A stretch of 64,000 nucleotides of DNA from Spodoptera frugiperda (lineage: Eukaryota; Arthropoda; Insecta; Lepidoptera; Noctuidae), in the NCBI RefSeq assembly GCF_023101765.2, contig NC_064236.1, positions 15,898,993 through 15,962,992 on the forward strand, written 5' to 3'. Positions within the stretch are counted from its first letter, which is position 1. The number at the start of each line of letters is the position of its first letter. The position numbers and the translations under genes were made by a program. This document shows positions 57,176 to 64,000 of the stretch, piece after piece. Below the pieces are notes generated by a model. The model saw only the letters and a list, made by a program, of their open reading frames with translations. It did no database searches and was not told the origin of the DNA.

Positions 57176-59511
57176 ACTACTACTTTCGGGCCTACTCCGG
57201 TTCTCGAATGCGAAGTTTCTCGTTTAATGTTCAGCCGTAGGTTTTATTGATTTACTAATAAAATTACTTATAATAAAGTTTTATTTTTAATTCCATATCA
57301 AAATCTATTTATTTATCCTCATTTCGCCAAAGGCGAAACTGAACGACTGCCTCGTTGATCGAGTGGTCGCAAGTGCGACTGCCGGCAATGATCTACAAAA
57401 TGTCCAGTATATGGCAATTGGCTCACCCCCTATTACGGTGAAAAGTGTGCATTGTATAGCGGCATTACATGGTGTAATGTGCAGATGCACAGGTAAAGGC
57501 AGAGATCTGCCTAGCCCTTCGGATATAAAAGGTGTGACGTTGTTTGAAAATGATACTACACATATTATGTAAAAGTAATTTTATTGCAAAACCATCACCA
57601 TCAAATATTATTACATTGAAGGCGCACAAGAGCCATTCAAGAAACTGTTTAAATAATCTACAATTAATTGCCGCGACATGTCACAAGTTGTTTAATTAAT
57701 ATTTTTTAGAGTATGCCATAATATTATATCTGCGGTATCGACAATCAAGAAACTCTTTAAATAATCTACAATAAATTGCCGCGACATGTCACAAGGTGTT
57801 TAATTAAAATTTTTTAGAGTATGCCATAATATTATATTTGCGGTATCGACAATCAAAAAACTCTTTAAATAATCTACAATAAGTTGCTCAGTTGCTGCTA
57901 CATGTAACAAAGTTATTATTCCACTCGATCTGGTGCTGCAGGTTTGTTCGAAGGCTCGAGTTGTCGTCCAACCACGACGCCATGATGTCAACTGAAAACA
58001 ATAATAAGACTCATATTTTATTTTTTTCTAAACTCGCTGTTCGAGGATATGGTAGTCAAGATTAAGAATGTGTACCAACTTCCAACTATCAGATCGATCT
58101 CTCGACAGGAAGGGTGTAAAATAAAATTAATATTTTTTTCCAAAACATATTAACAATCGGGTAACTACACTAAACGAAACTGTTTCATATAAATATAATT
58201 CAAGAAAATAGAACAGGTGTCCGTTGCATATATTCACTATTTCACATACTTTCAATTTGAACTGCAGAAAATTTGGGCGCATAATATACATAAATTTAAA
58301 ATAATTTCGTAAAAAGTTTATGTTAAGGAGCAAATGTATACATACATGTAGTATAATCGCTACACCGACCCGTCGCTAGTGTGGCAGCCATCTTGGTCAC
58401 GGACAGCGTAAACTGTAAAAAAAAAACAATTGGAATTGGATCATCATCATTGACTTTCTCAAACACTTTATCTTGCTTCACTTACATTTGTACTATCAAA
58501 CTAAACATTCTCTCATTCTCCACACCTGATATCTCATGAGTCATTCATTCACCCAATAAAACTATTAATATTATTCTTATTTCACTCATTCATCATAAAC
58601 GTGTATTCAATTATTTACCTGTATTATCTCCCACCTTCGTTGTACTAGTAACTTCGTTCGTTCGTTAGTAATATTGAAATACAAAGAATAATCAATAATG
58701 TATTTATTTATTTTGTCAAATACGTCTGTATCGCGGGCAGTACGTAATGAGACTGGTTAGATTTGCGCGGACCAGGACGCTGCCCCGCACGAATGTAACT
58801 AGTCTTATTTACACAGTACATCTATACAACACAGACGTGTATTGTAGGGATGTACAGTGTAGCAGCAGTGTTATCGATAAAGTATCGAAATTTTCTCATA
58901 ATTATCTACAAAACTAAATTTTATTAACCTCCGTTATATACAGGCTGACTATGAATTCGACGTATTCCTCTCGGGAGGTGATAACACAACTAATTTCCTA
59001 CGAAATTAGCCCTGAGGTCCTTGGGCGGAAAGTGGCTAGTTTCTGAGATATCCAACATTATTGGTTTCGGTAAAAAAAATCCCCGAATTGATTACAAAAA
59101 CATCAATCAATAAATAAAAAAATACTGGTTGGATTTTAGTAGTTTTAGTTTTAATCAGTTGCCAATACATCAGTTATCATTTATAAAATAATGGCAGAAA
59201 TATCATTCGCTATAAAATAACAAGTAATTTCGTATTAAATTTTATTTTGTGTCACTAATTTGGTCGATAGAAAACTGGATTTATTTCAAAAAATATATAT
59301 GCATAGAGATGGACAGCATATGTTTTTTTTATGATTTGCTTATTATGAACGTTACATAAGATTTAACTGTGCAGTTCTAATCTATCGATACTATCGACAT
59401 CATGTCTTCCCTGAGATTAAGCATCCGCTCTGCACACAGGTACACTTGCGTCGCACGCACACATTCAGAACCCTAACAGATGTTAATCGATAACTTGTAT
59501 ACAGAAATATA

Positions 59512-59918
59512 CAATGTGATAGGCGTGGGACTTCTAACCCGTTAAGGCTGAGTACTACATCTAATTTTATCGACAAAAAAATAATATAGGGGGTTGAACC
59601 CCTAATTGAAAATATTGGAAAATAGTGATTTTTTCGGTAAAAATTATTCACAAATGATTTTTTTTCTCACCAAAACATTATCATACATATGAAAAAAGTA
59701 ATGAATTAGTTAGCTAAGGTTATTAGCTACCGTTTGTCGTTTTTTTTTTGTTTCTACGACGCATACAACCTTTGATTTCAAAAAAGTAAAAAAAATATTA
59801 AAATAGCCATAACTTTTAGGGGGAGGGGATTCGACCCCTTCGACCCCCGACTTTTGTCGATAAAATTAGATGTAGAACTCAGCCTTAACGGGTTAGAAGT
59901 CTCACCCCTATCACATTG
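59512..59918. mobile_element. Inverted-repeat element (array copy 3)
   Basis: Counterpart of 31491-31898, one base shorter. Confidence 0.75.
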
Positions 59919-59935
59919 TATAATGTACTTACATA

Positions 59936-60292
59936 CAGTTCCTGGCCACATTAATAGACGCACCACGCTTTTTAGTAGGTAATTATTTTGAAGTTTTCAT
60001 TGAGCGTAGCGTAATGTTTTATATCTCATAACCTTCCTTAACAAATGGACTATCTCCGACAAAAAGGTTTTTCAATTGGAACAAGTACTTCCGGAGATAA
60101 GCGCGTGAGTAATGTAGTAAAGATATGGGAATTAATTAACACTTTTGTTCTACAAATATAAAAAAGTACAAATCAAAAACATATAATAAAGTTTTAATAA
60201 ATATACATATATGACACATTGAGTAAACACATCTAAACGTATTACAAATTGAAAAAAAATAACCGTGCGTCTAATAATATGGCCAGGGACTG
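59936..60292. mobile_element. Tc1/mariner-like MITE (array copy 3)
   Basis: Counterpart of 31916-32272. Confidence 0.85.
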
Positions 60293-60720
60293 TAAATGCC
60301 ATACAACCCTAACCCCAACTCACCTCTGCTCTGCGTTTTCGTACAAAAGTGTTTTGGTCAAATTCGTAGCTACTGTAAGTTGTTTATACAGAAATTATTT
60401 ATCTACATGGCTTGCAGCAGAATGGTATACCACTTAGGTTGCTAAAGTCAAGTCTGATCACTCTACTCAGACACGCTTACCAGACCAAGGCGCTTACGCT
60501 TGAAACCAATCTCAACGTCAATGCAATTTAAAGCCAATAAAACTTCAATATTATTAAACGTCAAAACAGATTCCTGAAGTCTGTTATAATTATTATCAAA
60601 ATGTTTGAATTATAAGTTAAATAGGCTACATAGACTACAACGCACCCCAACGATCACCATATGAAGTGCCTCGGCCAGCACAGGGTTTAAACGCTGTGGA
60701 TTTAATTTACCCTACAGGGT

Positions 60721-60754
60721 AGTACGAAGTATTCACAGGTGAATACTTCGTACT
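60721..60754. repeat. Perfect 16 bp hairpin (array copy 3)
   Basis: Identical to 32701-32734. Confidence 0.97.
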
Positions 60755-62559
60755 TCACCGACCCTCTGGTAGATGTCACTATATGAACATTTCACTGCTT
60801 CTACTCGCAAGTTGTAAGTTTTATTATTTTTGGAATCCATCATGAATTTGATATTTCAAATATTTTTATTACAGTCTAAAAAGTTATTTTAGTGTATCCT
60901 TTGAAAAGCCTTCCTTTACTTTTTTTCCTTACGGCCGAGTGAAATAATATGTGAAAATTTATTTTTAATATAACTATGGCTTATTTAATAAACTCTAGAA
61001 AACATAATAATTATTAACATCTAGAAGTCCTCCTTACGTGACTCATGTTTGTTGAATAAATGAAATGTATGCCACACAAAAACATGGCTGACGCGACCGT
61101 ATATATTTTGAAGCTAGTACGGGGGTATGAGGCTGGGATACCAACTTATAAAAACTCCTCCATACTAAGTAAATCAAATTTACTTCTGGTTTAGAATTTT
61201 TTTTAATAAAACCTAAAATACTTGATGGCAAATTGAAAGTTTTGACAAGCCGTATTTAAAGTTTGAAAAAAGAAGAAATGTGTCTCCGAAATGTCTGTTT
61301 CGTATATGCTATGGGTGCATAAATAGAATAATAACAACAAATTTCACAAAGTAGCTGGGCTCTATCATCGATGAAAAGAAATGTACGTAGAGAACTTTCG
61401 AATGGTGGCACTAAATTTGACACTTGCTTTTTCTTTCGTTTTCGCATAAAAAGGTGTTTCCATCCCTTTTTCCAAGATCCATTTGAGATAGAAAAATTGC
61501 AAAGTCATGACAAAACTGGGAAAAAAATAAATTTATTTGTTGTTTTGGTCATAAGTGGTTAAGGAATATTTCCGGGAAAATGGCGCTTTGAAGCTGACCA
61601 CCTTGTTGTTTCTCTGTCCTTGTCAATCGTGTGTAAACTTCCATTTAGTAAATTTGAAAGTTTAAATTCTAATTTTTAAGTTCAATCTATAGTTGGATGA
61701 AAATATAAATGTGGCCAAAAGATTTTTGGCTTCGTATTTTGTCATTATACTGTGTAACTTTTCGTTGAAGTTTGTTTACAACGCTAGAAAATGTTAAAAA
61801 CCTGCATCGCACAAGCGAAGTTTTCCTGCAACTCTGATAGGATAACAAATTTCAACAGCTTCCTTCAGGGGTCCGTTGCTACTCTGGAAACTGTTGAACC
61901 AGAGGCAGGTGTTACTAGTCTTGGTAGTTGACACAAGACCACAGCAGTAGCAGATTTGACCCCCACCTTTTGTAATTTTTTTCTACAAACAAACAATAAT
62001 ATGATAGAATCACTTTTTGTGATCTTGAAGCCTTTTTGTATTTATTTTTATTGGTTATTATTAGAAAAAGGTCAAGTGTGGACGACTAAGCCGTCTGACT
62101 ACGTACTCTTTCCTGACCAGATAGAAGTACCCAAAAACGTATTTAGGCAATTAAAATATTTTAGGTGTAATTTTGATAATACATATTACACATGAATTAA
62201 ACATCTCGTGGTAACTGGCATCTAGCAGATGAGTTGTGAAAGAAGAACGGCACGAGCTTGCTGCTGGGCTTATGTAATTTGAATGAGTGGCGTAGGAGGG
62301 CGTTGAGGCGTTAAACAAAATAAAATATTTCTAACATTTTCTAACAAGTAAGTAATTAACAAAATGCTGACTGAAATAAATTGGAGTTTGTCTGACATTC
62401 AAATCAAATTAATAGCCAATTTGAACCCTCTTCTTTTTTTTCTCAGAAACTAATACAAACATGTTTAAATGTATGTAATGAATAAACCAACTTTTTATGA
62501 TTTTTAAACTTTTTTACAGTTTTTAATTAACCGTTTCTTGAGAAAAGCCAAGAATAGAT

Positions 62560-64000
62560 TATAGTCCAGTCATTTGGTAGTTTTACCTGGAAAGTTTTCC
62601 GGGAGTTTTGAAAATTGGTGAATTTATAGATTTGGGTATGCTCTTTTCGAATTTCAACTTTGCCACCTCGTACAACCGCCGCTCGCGCCGCCATATTGAA
62701 AAAATGGCGGCTAAAAATGGTTTTTTATTAATATCTCCGTTCCGACGCATTTTACGAAAAAATATTTATTTACAAAATTAAACTAGAAAAAATTCCTACA
62801 ATTTATGTATTGATAACTTTTTCATAAAATCAATAGTTTTTGGCGTACGAGCGCCGCAAAGTATTATTCATCTGCACCACCACGTGTACAAACTATGTGT
62901 GTTGTGCAGCAACGACTGTCGCAACCGAGGGCTGGGCTCGCTGTCATTGCAGAGGTAAGTCCCCTGTTTGAGGAGTGGCTAGAGAAGCGCCATGGCGTCC
63001 TCACCTACCGCCTGACGCAGGTGCTTACCGGACACAGGAGTTTCGGTAGGATCCTGTTTTTGATTGGGCGGGAGGAAACGCCCGGGTGCCATCACTGCGA
63101 AGACCACCCGGAGGATACGGTGGAACATATAACATAACACATATAACATCAGAAACAGGAACCTACCGAAACTTCCCTGTTTGTACAACACACATTGTTT
63201 GTAAACGGTTTTTTATTAATATCTCCGTTCCGACGCATTTTACGAAAAAATATTTATCTACAAAATTAAACTAGAAAAAATTTCCTACAATTTATGTATT
63301 GATAACTTTTTCATAAAATCAATAGTTTTTGGCGTACGAGCGCCGCAAAGTATTATTCATCTGCACCACCACGTGTACAAACAATGTGTTTTTTTTTAAT
63401 GTATCAATTCTTAAAAACTAATTATGATATCTCGTTCAAACCAATTTTCTTTGAAAGTTTCCATTAAAATCTACAGTATATATTTTTTTTAGTTTTCTTA
63501 CTCACTTATTTTAAAAGTTAGAGGGCAGGACACATTCGATAGACCTCATTTTTCCACTTTGGAAGTGTCTATCTTTCAAACAATTGATTTTGACGAAAAA
63601 TGGTTTTAGGAACCATGACGTATTTTAATGGCCTATCCATAGACAACCATCACGGATAGGTTAGACGAAAAAAAAATTTTTTGAAGAGGTGCAGTCTCCG
63701 CCCTCTATCTCGGAAACGGTGCACGGTATAAAAAAAAAGTTTAGACAAAAGTTGTAGAGAATTTTGTATTCTACAATATTGGTATTAAATGCAAATACCA
63801 AAAACCCATAGGAAATGAGATATTTCCAAAAAAGCGCAAAAAAACGTTTTTTGGTACCTTTTGACCTTAAAATTTAATAGTTGCTTACACCCTACCATAT
63901 GTAGGTTTTGAGACAAGTTTCAGGCAGTCATTATACAAGTATATACAAAATTACAGCTGGGTATCTCAAATTCCGAGGTGAAATCCTAATTTGACTGGAC
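62560..64000. mobile_element. TIR element, right end cut by the window (array copy 3)
   Basis: Starts TATAGTCCAGTCATTTGGTA as in copy 2, with the same interior up to TAATTTGACTGGAC at the last bases of the window. Confidence 0.8.
62901..63207 (+). mobile_element. R1-type fragment with zinc-knuckle tail (array copy 3)
   Basis: Counterpart of 34841-35147. One residue change in the knuckle region (EDHPED for EDRPED) and one silent change are visible. Confidence 0.8.

Larger units (their letters stand above)
43632..57344. repeat. Tandem array unit, copy 2 (13,713 bp)
   Basis: Many positions recur in copy 3 exactly 13,713 bases on (for example 43592 to 57305, 44414 to 58127, 45687 to 59400). The unit start GACTGCCTCGTTGATCGAGT is at 43632 and 57345. 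The small hairpin TTTCGCC-AAA-GGCGAAA lies just before each of these two junctions but not before copy 1. Confidence 0.95.
57345..64000. repeat. Tandem array unit, copy 3 (first 6.7 kb, cut by the window)
   Basis: Nearly identical to copy 2. Differences include a lost base near 59783, 18-19 extra bases near 61195-61209 (TTTTTTTTAATAAA), about 20 extra near 61455-61477 (TTTCCATCCCTTTTTCCAAG), and a few substitutions in the R1-type fragment (63090-63117). The window ends inside the TIR element. Confidence 0.95.

Overview
The window reads as gene-poor, repeat-rich nuclear DNA of an insect, most likely a moth or butterfly (Lepidoptera). The basis is composition (AT-rich, no bacterial-style gene packing), a canonical eukaryotic tRNA-Asp, Pol III poly-T terminators, and several 5'-truncated non-LTR retrotransposon ends whose peptides I recognise from moth genomes (an R1-type C-terminus with a CCHC knuckle, an element ending in the VDSAIIVPIVVSANGLIAKS block). 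No database was searched. I see no intact host protein gene of normal size; the best candidate is a 99-residue membrane-protein ORF at the left edge.

Layout. (1) 1-12.4 kb: a possible small membrane protein, a 1.2 kb foldback palindrome (998-2219) carrying an 81 bp retrotransposon tail, three perfect short hairpins inside decayed coding sequence (2.4-3.2 kb), a decayed minus-strand gene of unknown family (3.7-4.5 kb), a TIR element (7.6-8.1 kb) and a possible Harbinger remnant. (2) 12.4-26.2 kb: a loose cluster of tRNA-like Pol III units on both strands. Seven of the nine apparently complete ones carry a related element (type sequence GACGAAAGCGATCGCCATTT) starting 37-38 nt upstream of the RNA, and this includes the canonical tRNA-Asp. 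Most of the others have odd D-loops or anticodon loops. A second dispersed block of about 100-140 bp, with AGATGGCAC and GGCCAGACA at fixed places, lies among them, and upstream of three units in the same orientation. This cluster is the most interesting part of the window. (3) 20.0-21.0 kb: an R1-type retrotransposon tail flanked by an exact 195 bp duplication. (4) 24.7-29.1 kb: diverged relatives of sequence found later in the array, a 5S rRNA-like fragment and a decayed palindromic minisatellite. (5) 29.42-64.0 kb: a tandem array of a 13.7-14.2 kb unit, with two full copies and the first 6.7 kb of a third. Each full unit holds a dead CR1-group LINE (minus strand), a 1.7 kb TIR element (damaged in copy 1), two R1-type fragments, a Tc1/mariner-like MITE, two other inverted-repeat elements and a 22 bp minisatellite with palindromic cores.

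Nothing here forms a metabolic pathway. The common themes are Pol III transcription units with a shared upstream element, and DNA rearrangement: inverted micro-duplications that make perfect hairpins, long duplications around retrotransposon insertions, and recent amplification of a 13.7 kb unit.
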